Below are positions 26,288 through 35,019 of a stretch of DNA of 64,000 nt, one piece after another. The stretch comes from Nitrospira sp. GTDB lineage: Bacteria; Nitrospirota; Nitrospiria; Nitrospirales; Nitrospiraceae. The stretch spans positions 2,093,001 to 2,157,000 of the forward strand of contig CP054184.1 of the NCBI GenBank assembly GCA_015709715.1. Reading direction: 5' to 3'. A program made the translations under genes and the position numbers. Every line of letters starts with the position of its first letter. Within the stretch, counting starts at the first letter, position 1. Under the pieces are notes generated by a model. It was not told where the DNA came from and ran no database searches. It saw nothing but the letters and a program-made list of their open reading frames with translations.

Positions 26288-28082
26288 CGCAGCCCCCCAA
26301 CTCGACGACCTCTTTACCGACCTCGTGCGAGCATTCGAGATCGCCGTGTTCGAACACAGGTCCGGTGCGGACTTTCACCTGCTCGGGCATCCACCGGCTT
26401 GGCTGTCCCAACTCTTCCCTACAACCGCACAAGACGGCATCTTGTCTGTCGATGGCCGCGCGCCGGTATTGCAGAATTTCCTCGCCGATGCCGCCCAGGC
26501 TTGGCAAGATCCGACGGCTGGCCTGATCCGGTCAGGCTTCTGGGCCGAGGCATCCGAAACAGGCGATTCCTGGCAGGTGGAGGCCATGGCGGTTCGTTGC
26601 GCCAATCGCCGCATCCTGCTGCTGCAGCGGTGCGCCGCCACCTACGACCAGCAAGTGACGCTCTTACAAGCCGCCCGGGACCGGGTACTCCAACAGCACG
26701 AGGAGGCACGGCACCATCGCAAGTCCCAGCAGGCCCTTACCACGAAACTCGTCGACAGCGAACGCGCGCGCGACGACGTCATGACTATCCTGCAGCAGCT
26801 GAACCTCGCCACCCTGCTGATCGACGGGGCTGGCGAGATTCGATTTGTCAGTGCGGCCGCGACACGTCTCCTCCGGTTGCCTGCAGCGGCCTTCCCTCGC
26901 CCCGGGCGCTCTTGGCAGCGCCTCCTGCCCGTGACCAAAAGCGATCGACTCGCCTTACAAAACATGCTGCACCGGCACTCGGAGCAACGCGAGCGCCTCT
27001 GCTGCCACCTCGATACATCGACCGGCCAGCGCATCTGGCTGGAGTTCGAAATCCATGATGACCCCCGGGACGCGCAGAGTCGTATCATCTTCCTCCATGA
27101 TGTGACCGATCTGCATCATCTCCGTCGGTTGCTCGATCAGAAGGCCCACTATTACGATCTGATCGGGAAGAGTCGCTGCATGACGCGGGTGTATGAACAG
27201 ATTCACGACCTCGCCCAAGTTGATACCACCGTGTTGATCGACGGAGAGACCGGCACGGGCAAGGAACTCGTCGCACGCGCCCTGCACCAGGCCAGCCCCC
27301 GCCAGAAGGGCCCCTTCATCGCAGCCAACTGTGCCGGACTGACGGATTCGTTGCTGGGCAGTCAATTGTTCGGACACAAGCGAGGGGCCTTTACCGGGGC
27401 GATCACCGATCACCAGGGATTTTTCGAGGCGGCGCACGGCGGCGTCGTGTTCCTCGACGAGATCGGGGATATCCCGCCCAACGTCCAAACCAGCCTCCTT
27501 CGGGTCTTGCAGGAAAAGGAGATCACGCGGCTGGGTGATTCTCGACCGCGGCAGGTGAATGTGCGCATCGTCGCGGCCACCCATCACGATCTCGGCCGAG
27601 ACGTCGCGAACGGTGCGTTTCGCGCCGACTTGCTGTATCGAATTCGCGTGGCACGTATTCACCTCCCTGCGCTCAGGGAACGGAAAGAAGATATCCCGTT
27701 GCTGGTGGCCTCATTTCTCTCCGAAGGACGCGCCAGCATGGGAAAGGCCGTGAGCGAACTCACTCCGACCGCTTTGGCGGCACTGATGGAATATCACTGG
27801 CCGGGCAATGTGCGTGAACTGAAGAGCGCGATCGACTATGCCATCATTCATTGCAAGGATGAGACGATCGACAGCGACGACCTTCCTCCCGAACTCTTGG
27901 ACACGCCGTCGCCACTATCTTCACGGTTGATAAGCTTTACGCCGACCGGCGACGAGCGCAGCCGGCTCACAACCGCGCTCGAACGCGCACGCGGAAATAG
28001 GACCCAGGCGGCGCGGCTGCTGGGAATCAGCCGCGCGACCCTCTACCGCCGGCTGACCGACCTGGGCCTTCTCAACAACTGA
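26274..28082 (+). CDS. Sigma-54-dependent transcriptional activator (bacterial enhancer-binding protein) with PAS domain
   Basis: The 602-residue protein has a novel N-terminal region (1-125), a short coiled coil (about 125-165), a PAS domain (about 165-285), an AAA+ domain and a Fis-type HTH. Key motifs are Walker A GETGTGKE (about 324), GAFTGA (371-376) which contacts sigma-54, Walker [11 protein letters not shown], the arginine-finger region FRADLLYRI and C-terminal [21 protein letters not shown]. There is no receiver domain, so control is through PAS, ligand or partner protein. Its ATG lies inside the GTPase gene, suggesting tight co-expression. Twin palindromes just after its stop are candidate binding sites. 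Confidence 0.93.
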   Translation: MDRPDAAPQLDDLFTDLVRAFEIAVFEHRSGADFHLLGHPPAWLSQLFPTTAQDGILSVDGRAPVLQNFLADAAQAWQDPTAGLIRSGFWAEASETGDSWQVEAMAVRCANRRILLLQRCAATYDQQVTLLQAARDRVLQQHEEARHHRKSQQALTTKLVDSERARDDVMTILQQLNLATLLIDGAGEIRFVSAAATRLLRLPAAAFPRPGRSWQRLLPVTKSDRLALQNMLHRHSEQRERLCCHLDTSTGQRIWLEFEIHDDPRDAQSRIIFLHDVTDLHHLRRLLDQKAHYYDLIGKSRCMTRVYEQIHDLAQVDTTVLIDGETGTGKELVARALHQASPRQKGPFIAANCAGLTDSLLGSQLFGHKRGAFTGAITDHQGFFEAAHGGVVFLDEIGDIPPNVQTSLLRVLQEKEITRLGDSRPRQVNVRIVAATHHDLGRDVANGAFRADLLYRIRVARIHLPALRERKEDIPLLVASFLSEGRASMGKAVSELTPTALAALMEYHWPGNVRELKSAIDYAIIHCKDETIDSDDLPPELLDTPSPLSSRLISFTPTGDERSRLTTALERARGNRTQAARLLGISRATLYRRLTDLGLLNN

Positions 28083-28113
28083 CCGGTGCCCCCTCCTCTG
28101 CCTTCACACCATA

Positions 28114-28156
28114 CGTCTCAACATGAGACGGCGTGAGACACCAATTCTGTCTCACG
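28114..28156. promoter_or_regulatory. Tandem palindromes with GTCTCA/TGAGAC half-sites (candidate activator sites)
   Basis: CGTCTCA-ACA-TGAGACG (28114-28130) is directly followed by CGTGAGACA-CCAATTC-TGTCTCACG (28132-28156); both are perfect inverted repeats. Four copies of the same 6-base half-site are present, and the two central TGAGAC copies start exactly 10 bases apart, one helical turn. The lack of a T tract argues against a plain terminator. Enhancer-binding proteins with Fis-type HTH domains often bind such sites, so this may be the target of the gene just upstream, or an upstream activating sequence for genes downstream. Confidence 0.5.
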
Positions 28157-28353
28157 GGATTGATCCGACTGGGCGGCAGCTTCGCTTCCTCCTCGCTAAA
28201 ACAGCGCAAACCTCAACAACAGTCAGGCTCGCCACGCTGTCGCAGAATAAGGCATAGGTCTTGATATGCCTCACCGGCAATAGGGTGTTTCCCCTGCTGA
28301 TGTTTGACGAACCGGCGGCGGCCCACCCCACCAGGACTACAAGGAGAGCGATC

Positions 28354-28755
28354 ATGCACGCGATGCCACAACCGTCATGCCCAGGAGCAGCACCCATGAC
28401 TGACGAATAGATTGGCCGACGAAGCCGGCCCGATGAACCCACTGCGCGGGAGCGAGAAGTCTTGCATTGCCTGTGGGAGGGCTTGACGAACCACGAAATT
28501 TCAGTGCGGCTTAAGATCGCACAAAAAACCGTGGAGGCGCATCGTGCTAATCTGATGCGGAAGTTCCGTGCGGGGAACATTGCGCAGTTGCTGCGAGCCT
28601 CTCTGCGGGAAGGCATTCTTCAGGTGGAGTTCCCCCGGAAGGGGTCGCGGCCCTTCTCACCGCCACCCTCCTCGACAACGCGAACGGACGCACAGGAACG
28701 GGAAAACCAACCGCCAAGCCTCTGCCCCGACAACACTCCGAGACAGCCTTCATGA
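28354..28755 (+). pseudogene. LuxR/NarL-type HTH gene interrupted by an in-frame TAG
   Basis: An ATG at 28354 with a strong ribosome site (aaggag, 7-base spacing) opens a frame of 18 codons that ends in TAG at 28408-28410. The same frame then continues open to 28755 and encodes a clear LuxR-family [24 protein letters not shown], then the recognition helix region [14 protein letters not shown]. No receiver or sensor domain is encoded, as the section before the TAG is only a short peptide. Either it is a decayed regulator, the TAG is read through or miscalled, or a minimal HTH protein starts at an internal non-AUG codon such as TTG 28462. It follows the sigma-54 activator operon. Confidence 0.6.
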
Positions 28756-28826
28756 CGAAAGGAGTCGCGGTGTGCGAATGGACCGGTCACGTAGGTACAC
28801 GCCCGGTACGTTCTTCGCCTGATGAG

Positions 28827-28855
28827 TTGATCTCGTACGCACAATCATTTATACA
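28827..28855 (+). promoter_or_regulatory. Sigma-70-like promoter for the DUF481 gene
   Basis: TTGATC (28827-28832), 17-base spacer, TATACA (28850-28855). Transcription would start near 28862, leaving a leader of about 57 bases before the ATG at 28919, which has the ribosome site aggagg. Confidence 0.5.
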
Positions 28856-28918
28856 TCGTGCAATTTTTTACTCGACTACCGTACATGCACACGCTCGGAA
28901 ATCATCCAGGAGGACTGC

Positions 28919-30031
28919 ATGACGCGCCGACTCGCCTGTTTCTTCTCCGTTCTGTTCATCGCACTCGTCACGGCTTCACTCGTCGCGGCCGAACCGGCGA
29001 CCACGCCGGATGCGTCGACGGGGCCGGCGGCCCTGGACAGCGTCACGCTCAAAGACGGCACCGTCATTTACGGGCAGGTACTCGGCATGATCGCGGACGA
29101 ATTGCACATTAAGACGAACTTCGGCCCAACCGCCGGCTCCGACATCGTCAAGGTCATGTGGCCCAACGTGGCCAAACTGTCCGTCAATCGTCCCATCCCG
29201 TTCAGCCTGAAAGAGGGCACAACGGTCGTGGGAACGGCTCAGCCCGGCGAAGCCGGACAGATGATCTTAAGCGCGGCGCCGACCGGCGCACCGATGACGA
29301 TTCCGCTCGATACCGTCGTAGGGTTGAACCAACCCGCCGTCGTATACACAGGTGCGCTCCAGGCCGGATTCTCCCAAACCACGGGTAATAGCCATTTGCG
29401 GAACGCGAGTCTCCTGGGCGAACTCTCCGCTCGAAGCGAGTCTCTGCGGCTCACGATTTTGGGACGGTATGTGTACGGCGACGACCGCAACAACATCATC
29501 GTCCGCAACAGCCGCGGCACCATCAAACTCGATTTCTTCCTCACGAAACGGCTGTATTGGTTCGCCTCCGCGTACTTCGAACAGGACACGTTTCAAGACC
29601 TGAAACTGCGGACCTCGCTGGCGACCGGCCCCGGCTATCAACTCCTCGACCGGGGTGATCTCAGAGGGATCTTCAAGGACATGACCCTCTGGGCGGAAGC
29701 CGGCGCCGCTTATTTCAACGAAGACTTCAAGACCGCCGACGACAAGGCCAGCACCCGTGGACGATGGGCCGTCAAATGGAATTGGCCCCTGTGGGGCGGC
29801 GACCAAGTCAACCTCTACCACTTTCAGGAAGGGTTCCAATCGTTGTCGAATGCGAGCGACCTCTACATGACCATGGACACCGGGCTACGATTCAAAGTGT
29901 GGGGAGGCTTGGTCAGCGGATTTCAATGGACCATGCGCTACAATAAGAACCCGCCGCGCGGCGTGTCCGATACGGACAATCTGTACCTGATCACCCTGGG
30001 CTACAGCTTCGACACGAGTCGGAAGCAGTAA
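28919..30031 (+). CDS. DUF481-family outer membrane protein
   Basis: The 370-residue protein has a typical signal peptide (about 1-24, ending LVAAEP). Residues about 38-140 form two short beta repeats of the type VTLKDGTVIYGQVLG, as in small beta-barrel domains found before DUF481. The rest (about 145-370) is a run of alternating amphipathic strands ending in an aromatic residue-rich strand (YLITLGYSFDTS), the pattern of a DUF481 (YdiY-like) outer membrane beta barrel. Function of the family is unclear; some members are acid- or salt-induced. A good ribosome site aggagg precedes the ATG. MscL follows 49 bases later. Confidence 0.87.
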   Translation: MTRRLACFFSVLFIALVTASLVAAEPATTPDASTGPAALDSVTLKDGTVIYGQVLGMIADELHIKTNFGPTAGSDIVKVMWPNVAKLSVNRPIPFSLKEGTTVVGTAQPGEAGQMILSAAPTGAPMTIPLDTVVGLNQPAVVYTGALQAGFSQTTGNSHLRNASLLGELSARSESLRLTILGRYVYGDDRNNIIVRNSRGTIKLDFFLTKRLYWFASAYFEQDTFQDLKLRTSLATGPGYQLLDRGDLRGIFKDMTLWAEAGAAYFNEDFKTADDKASTRGRWAVKWNWPLWGGDQVNLYHFQEGFQSLSNASDLYMTMDTGLRFKVWGGLVSGFQWTMRYNKNPPRGVSDTDNLYLITLGYSFDTSRKQ

Positions 30032-30080
30032 CACGAGAGCCGAGTACCGCACTTAATCGTTCGAGCTGGGAGGTGACGCG

Positions 30081-30506
30081 ATGAGCATGCTGAGTGAATT
30101 CAAGGAATTTGCCGTGAAGGGCAATGTGCTCGACATGGCCGTCGGAGTCATTATCGGAGGGGCATTCGGAAAAATCGTGTCGTCCATGGTCAGCGACATT
30201 CTGATGCCGCCCATCGGGCTGCTGTTGGGGAAGGTGGACTTTTCCAGTCTCTTTATCCCCCTCACGGAAGAAGGCCAGGGTAAATCACTCGCCGCCGCCA
30301 AGGCCGCCGGCGCCGCGACCATCAATTACGGCGTATTTCTCCAGACCGTCCTCGATTTCACGATTCTCGCCTTCGTCATTTTTATGGTAATAAAGCAGAT
30401 GAATCGCTTCAAAAAGGAAACTCCTCCCGGACCACCACCGGCACCGCCCAAGGAGGAAGTCTTGCTCACGGAAATCCGAGACCTCTTGAAAAAGGAGCGT
30501 CGCTGA
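30081..30506 (+). CDS. mscL: Large-conductance mechanosensitive channel MscL
   Basis: The 141-residue protein matches MscL: N-terminal amphipathic helix and first membrane helix ([31 protein letters not shown]), a short periplasmic loop with [13 protein letters not shown], second membrane helix ([14 protein letters not shown]), and a cytoplasmic helical bundle tail ending [14 protein letters not shown]. The tail includes the usual proline-rich linker PPGPPPAPP. It forms an emergency release channel under severe hypo-osmotic shock. It stands in a group of envelope genes and may share a transcript with the DUF481 gene. Confidence 0.97.
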   Translation: MSMLSEFKEFAVKGNVLDMAVGVIIGGAFGKIVSSMVSDILMPPIGLLLGKVDFSSLFIPLTEEGQGKSLAAAKAAGAATINYGVFLQTVLDFTILAFVIFMVIKQMNRFKKETPPGPPPAPPKEEVLLTEIRDLLKKERR

Positions 30507-30577
30507 CCCGTAGGCGCCTCACCGCTCACACCGTCCGGAGGCCATCGCCGACTTATTTGGACTTGAAGGAGGATTGC

Positions 30578-31873
30578 ATGAAACAGGTTCACATGGTTCC
30601 CCTGGCGCTTAGCGCGCTGTTGGTGACGGCTTGCACCACGGCCCCCGCGCCGAACGACACCGCGAGTCGAGCGCTCAACGAAATGAAGGCGGTGGCACGT
30701 CCGATCCCGCCGAAACCGGATCCCCGCGACCTGCGCATAGCCGAACTCGAGCGGCAGAAGGCAGAGTTGGAAGCGGAACTGGCGCGGGTTCGCGCCTCAC
30801 TTGCAGGCGACGTCGATCAGGCCAACAGCCGGGCTCGCGACCTCGAATCGCAGCTGAGGCAACGAGAGGCCGAGCTGGCCTCTCTTCGCAGCGCCTCCGG
30901 CGAGCGGGACCGACTGGCTGGCCAGCTATCCGACACCGAGCGCCAATTGACGGCCAAGGACCAGGAAATTTCCTCTCTCCGAGCCGGTGTTGGGGAAAAG
31001 GATCGACTGGCCGCGGAATTGGCTACCCTGCAGGGGCAACTCTCGGCCAAGGACCAGGAATTGACCGCCCTCAAAGGTACAACCGGCGACAAGGACCGTC
31101 TCGCAACCGAACTGGCTGCATTGCAAGGACAACTCTCAGCCAGAGACCAGGAACTGGCCGCCCTCAAGGGCACAGCCGGCGACCGGGACCGTCTCTCCGC
31201 AGAATTGGCGCAGGCGAAACAACACGTAGCCGAGCTTGAACGGCAACTGGGTGCAAAAGATCACGAAATCACCGCCCTCAAGGGGGTTGTCAATGAGCGT
31301 GAACGGCTCATCGCAGAGTTGGCTTCGGCCAAACAGCGCACCGCCGATCTTGAAAACGAACTCGCACGCCGTGACCAGGAAATGGCCGGCTTGAAAGGCG
31401 CACTCGACCAACAGAAGACGAGCCTCGCTCAAGCGAAGGAAGACCTTTCCAAATTGCTGCAGGCCGAAGTGGCAAAAGGACAAGTCACCATGAAGCAGCT
31501 GGGGGACCAGCTCACCCTGGGATTGGCCACCACGCTGCTCTTCGATTCCGGCGAAGCCGCGCTCAAGCCGGGCGGCGCGGACGTGCTGCATCGCATCGGC
31601 GGCGTGCTGAAGCAGTACCCCGACCGGTCGATTCAAGTGTCCGGCCACACCGACAACGTGCCGATCAAGGGACGGCTGGCCCAAAAGTTTCCTACGAACC
31701 TGGAACTCTCGCAGGCGCGCGCCGAAAGTGCACGGCAAGCGCTGACCGACGGCGGGATGGCCGCCGAGAAGATCGAGACAATGGGACACGCCGACAGTCG
31801 GCCGATCGCCAGCAACTCCACTGCGGAGGGCAGGCAGAAGAACCGACGCGTTGAGATTGTCGTCAAACACTGA
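30578..31873 (+). CDS. OmpA-family lipoprotein with long coiled-coil repeats
   Basis: The start at ATG 30578 follows an excellent ribosome site (aaggagg). The 431-residue product begins with a signal peptide ending in LVTAC (lipobox, Cys about 19). Residues about 55-305 are a coiled coil built from tandem repeats (see the repeat feature). The C-terminal 120 residues are an OmpA peptidoglycan-binding domain with TTLLFDSGEAALKPGG, GHTDNVPI, LSQARAESAR and KNRRVEIVV. It probably spans from outer membrane to cell wall. A paralogue of the same layout is the next gene. Confidence 0.9.
   Translation: MKQVHMVPLALSALLVTACTTAPAPNDTASRALNEMKAVARPIPPKPDPRDLRIAELERQKAELEAELARVRASLAGDVDQANSRARDLESQLRQREAELASLRSASGERDRLAGQLSDTERQLTAKDQEISSLRAGVGEKDRLAAELATLQGQLSAKDQELTALKGTTGDKDRLATELAALQGQLSARDQELAALKGTAGDRDRLSAELAQAKQHVAELERQLGAKDHEITALKGVVNERERLIAELASAKQRTADLENELARRDQEMAGLKGALDQQKTSLAQAKEDLSKLLQAEVAKGQVTMKQLGDQLTLGLATTLLFDSGEAALKPGGADVLHRIGGVLKQYPDRSIQVSGHTDNVPIKGRLAQKFPTNLELSQARAESARQALTDGGMAAEKIETMGHADSRPIASNSTAEGRQKNRRVEIVVKH
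30914..31420 (+). repeat. In-gene tandem repeats encoding coiled-coil units
   Basis: Three consecutive 93-base units (30914-31006, 31007-31099, 31100-31192) encode 31-residue blocks of the form L.xELAxLQGQLSAKDQELxALKGxxGDKDR. Two 114-base units (31193-31306, 31307-31420) follow, each carrying a 7-residue insertion. Units 2 and 3 are most alike. Such repeats can change number by recombination, altering coiled-coil length. Confidence 0.85.
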
Positions 31874-31903
31874 CCGACCGGCGCCAAGGCCACCTTGCAT
31901 CCA

Positions 31904-31941
31904 CCCCGAGAACGCGTTAGAGTGCCGATGTGTTCTCGGGG
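31904..31941 (+). terminator. Hairpin between the two OmpA lipoprotein genes
   Basis: Perfect 10-base arms CCCCGAGAAC and GTTCTCGGGG enclose an 18-base loop, 30 bases after the stop of the first OmpA gene. There is no T tract, so it may be a transcript-stabilising or attenuating structure rather than an efficient terminator. Confidence 0.45.
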
Positions 31942-32104
31942 CATGCACCATTTCACCGAAAGCCCGCAGGCTCGCGTCGTTCAGAGCGACCGGTCAACAT
32001 CCGTCAGCGTGGCCCTCACCATCTCTCCCTGTTGACCATGGCGGCTCCTACCAGGCTACGGTCCTGTTCATCCAACCAACCCCCGGCTTTCAGGGAGGGA
32101 CACC

Positions 32105-33550
32105 ATGAGACGCGTTGCATGGACGATGGCCTTGCTCTGCAGCGTCATCACGGGATGTGAGACTACCGCCTCAGTCGCACCCGCCCCACCGCTTGCTGCT
32201 GCGCCGCCTGCCGATGCGAAATGGCTTACCCTTCAGCAGGAGCGGGAACAGCTCCTGACCACGTTGGGAGAATTTCACGACCGCATTCGCGACCTTGAGG
32301 CCAAACTGGCGGACCGCGACAACCAGCCGGCTGCGGCATCCTACGACCAGCTGCTGAGCGCCAAGGAAGCCGAACTCGCGGAGCTGCGCCGACTGGGCCC
32401 GGAACGGGAGAAATTGGCCGGCCAGTTGGCTTCCGCCACCAGTGAATTAGCGCAAGCCCACCAACGCATCGTAACGCTGGAGCAGCAACTTGCCGCCCGT
32501 GACAAAGACCTCGTAGCGCTGCAGACGCATGCCTCGGTCGTCGCCAACCTCGATCAAGCCCGCCACCGGATCCTCGAATTGGAAGGCCAGCTTACCCGAC
32601 AGGATCATGACCTTCGTGCACTTCGGACCGGTACCGCGGAACGCGACAGTCTTGCGGCCCAGTTACAGACAGCCACCACCACAGTCGATTCGTTGAAGGC
32701 GCAGGTCTCCGCCCTCGACCACCAACTGAAGGAGCGGGAGCAGGCGTATGGAACGCTGCGCTCCCGGCTCATCGAGCGGGACAAACTGGTCCCGCAATTA
32801 AACGCGATGATTGCGGAAGTCTATCAATCTCGCCACCGCATTGCGGCCCTTGAGCACCAACTGAACGAGAGAAACCCGGGACAGTCTTCCAGACCACGAA
32901 CCATTCAACCGCCGGCTGAAGCGCCTCGGGGTCAAGCTCCGCGAGAAGCCAAAGCGACCGCCCCCTCGACACAGGACCCCGCGACTGGATTCCCGCGCCG
33001 CTCGATTGATGTGGCCAGCCTGAAGGCTGAGCTCTTGAAGGTCATCCCGAGCGAGATGGTCCGGAGCGCACTGACCTTCGCACAGAACGGGGAACAGATC
33101 CTCATTTCCTTAGCTGCGAATCGACTCTTTATGAACAACGATGCCGCACTGACTCGTGAAGGGATTACTCTGCTTCAACGAATCGGGGGCGTGGTGGGGC
33201 AACTTGCCGGCCGGGTGATCTACGTGGCGGGGCACACCGATAATCAATCAATCGGCAAAGATCTTCAAAAGACCTTCCCCGACAATAAGGCATTTTCATG
33301 GGCCCGCGCCGAGAATGCCCGCCGCGTACTCGTCAATGCGGGGGTACCGGCGAATCGGACTAAAGCAGTGGGGTTGGCCGACACCCGCCCGATCGCCTCA
33401 AATACTACAGAACAGGGGCGTCAAAAAAATCGCCGGCTGGAATTGGTCATCGCCCCTGGACCGTCCATCGCTTCAGCGCCAGACGCCACGCCCTCTCCGG
33501 ACTCTCACCTCGCTGCCCTTGACCCATCAAGACCCAAACCGGCCCGCTGA
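32105..33550 (+). CDS. OmpA-family lipoprotein with coiled coil (paralogue of the preceding gene)
   Basis: The 481-residue protein has a lipobox signal peptide (SVITGC, Cys about 17), a coiled coil (about 45-255) with repeats such as LEQQLAARDKDLVAL and LEGQLTRQDHDLRAL, a proline-rich linker (about 258-295) and an OmpA domain (about 320-455) with NRLFMNNDAALTREG, GHTDNQSI and KNRRLELVI. A short Pro/Ser tail follows. The layout and wording of repeats show descent from the same ancestor as the preceding gene, but with different unit phasing. Its ribosome site is ggaggg. It probably tethers the outer membrane to peptidoglycan. Confidence 0.88.
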   Translation: MRRVAWTMALLCSVITGCETTASVAPAPPLAAAPPADAKWLTLQQEREQLLTTLGEFHDRIRDLEAKLADRDNQPAAASYDQLLSAKEAELAELRRLGPEREKLAGQLASATSELAQAHQRIVTLEQQLAARDKDLVALQTHASVVANLDQARHRILELEGQLTRQDHDLRALRTGTAERDSLAAQLQTATTTVDSLKAQVSALDHQLKEREQAYGTLRSRLIERDKLVPQLNAMIAEVYQSRHRIAALEHQLNERNPGQSSRPRTIQPPAEAPRGQAPREAKATAPSTQDPATGFPRRSIDVASLKAELLKVIPSEMVRSALTFAQNGEQILISLAANRLFMNNDAALTREGITLLQRIGGVVGQLAGRVIYVAGHTDNQSIGKDLQKTFPDNKAFSWARAENARRVLVNAGVPANRTKAVGLADTRPIASNTTEQGRQKNRRLELVIAPGPSIASAPDATPSPDSHLAALDPSRPKPAR

Positions 33551-33601
33551 CTCTATTCCCTGGGGCCCGCGCCCTCATCAGCCTCGTCGCATAGCCCTGG
33601 A

Positions 33602-34846
33602 TCAGAAGCGGTAGGGCGAGGCAGCGGCCGTTGACGCGAACCTGTCTGCCGAAATAGTCGCGAGGATCTTGTAATGACCGAGTCCCAGCTCTTTTCCGTA
33701 CGCTTCGCCCACGAGCACATCCTGCACATGCTGATGATCGGAAGCCCGAAAATAGGAACGCCCTTCTTTCAAACCGTCGAACTCGTGCCCCTCCAAGGCC
33801 TTGATGAGCGCCTGAGCCTCGGTACTGCCCGCTCGCTGAATGGCTTCGAGAATCTGCGTCATAGCCGCATATCCCAGGTAACAGCGGGATGTCGGCGTAT
33901 GTTGGTACTTGTCAATCACGCCCTGGATGAACCGTCTTGAGCTTTCCGTGTTTACCTTGGGGTCCCAGATCAGGCCCCAGATCCCGGCGTTGTTGGCATA
34001 CCCCAGCGGTCGCCCGATCTGTTCGCCGGAAACCATCCCCCCAACGCCGACTTTCTCTTCGGCCAACTCCAATCTCGCGTAGGCCTTCAACGCGTGAACA
34101 AGATCCCAGCCATAGAGATTCAATACCACCAGTGTCGGCTGCTTCGATTTGGCTCTCTCCAACGCATTCGTAAAGTCGGTCGCGCCGAACGGCACCAGCG
34201 TCTCACCCACAAATTCCACGCCCTGAGCCTGGCCGGCAGTCACCATCGCTTGGGCCATCGCTTTTCCGTCGAGAGAGGCGGTCGTCACCATGAACCAGCG
34301 GGTGCCATAAACCTTGACCAGATAGGGGGCGACTGCGTGCGCCATCATAGTTGCGTTCGGCATAAAGACAAACGTGTGCGAATCACAAGCGGCGCCGGTC
34401 AGTTCAGGTAGATGAGCCCCGGTCACCATAAACAGCTTGTCGTGCTTCTTGGCAAACTCTGACACGACCAGCGCACAGTCGGCGTTAAATGTGCCCATCA
34501 AGACATCGACACCGTCTTCCTGCACAAACTTTGTAGCGGCTTTGAGCGCTGTCTCGGGGTTGGATGCATCGTCTGCCTCTAGGATCACCACCTGGCGACC
34601 TAGCACCCCGCCTTGGCTATTGAACAAATCCACAGCAACGTTGGCGCCATGTACATCATGGATGGAAGACGTTTTGTAGGGGCTCGACAGGGGATCCAGA
34701 ATCCCGATCTTGATCGGCCCCGCCGCGTAGGCGAGTCGACGACTCGGCGTGAGGGCAAGAATCTGATTCACGGCCTCTCCGGCCACTAATGCCCCGCCGG
34801 CCATCGCCGACAACTGCAAAAACTGTCTTCGCGAGATCCGCGTCAT
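33602..34846 (-). CDS. Tat-exported ABC transporter substrate-binding protein (branched-chain amino acid/urea/amide type)
   Basis: The start is ATG 34846, preceded by a consensus ribosome site (aggaggt). The 414-residue protein opens with a twin-arginine signal (SRRQFLQLS) followed by a hydrophobic stretch. The mature part is a type I periplasmic binding fold (Peripla_BP_6): PIKIGILDPLSSPY, FNSQGGVLGRQVVILEADDAS, and a two-lobe pattern to the end. Relatives bind branched-chain amino acids, urea or short amides. No permease or ATPase genes flank it, so it is an orphan that may serve a transporter elsewhere or act as a sensor. The ligand cannot be deduced. Confidence 0.87.
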   Translation of the reverse strand: MTRISRRQFLQLSAMAGGALVAGEAVNQILALTPSRRLAYAAGPIKIGILDPLSSPYKTSSIHDVHGANVAVDLFNSQGGVLGRQVVILEADDASNPETALKAATKFVQEDGVDVLMGTFNADCALVVSEFAKKHDKLFMVTGAHLPELTGAACDSHTFVFMPNATMMAHAVAPYLVKVYGTRWFMVTTASLDGKAMAQAMVTAGQAQGVEFVGETLVPFGATDFTNALERAKSKQPTLVVLNLYGWDLVHALKAYARLELAEEKVGVGGMVSGEQIGRPLGYANNAGIWGLIWDPKVNTESSRRFIQGVIDKYQHTPTSRCYLGYAAMTQILEAIQRAGSTEAQALIKALEGHEFDGLKEGRSYFRASDHQHVQDVLVGEAYGKELGLGHYKILATISADRFASTAAASPYRF

Positions 34847-35019
34847 AGTTACCTCCTGATTGCCCTGTCCACTTCGCAGACACCTGGCACCTTTTGACAG
34901 CTGGTCTACAAACACTTACTCACTACGTGGCGTCTGGACGAGACTATCTTGGCGGAACACCGGTGAGCGCAACCGAGAAATGAAACGAGGCCAAGCCAGG
35001 ACTGGAGGATCAGGGGGCG

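Noticed and set aside
28083-28353. Sigma-54 -24/-12 promoter near the twin palindromes
   Set aside because: No stretch with correctly spaced GG and GC and a reasonable TGGCAC-N5-TTGC match was found.
28152-28616. 154-codon minus-strand frame with a hydrophobic middle
   Set aside because: It is antisense to the LuxR-type HTH frame, which has clear family motifs; composition is Arg/Cys/Ser-rich as in shadow frames and it has no ribosome site.
30914-31420. Regular repeats as a possible CRISPR array
   Set aside because: The repeats are in-frame coding units without spacers of constant length between identical repeats; they encode a coiled coil.
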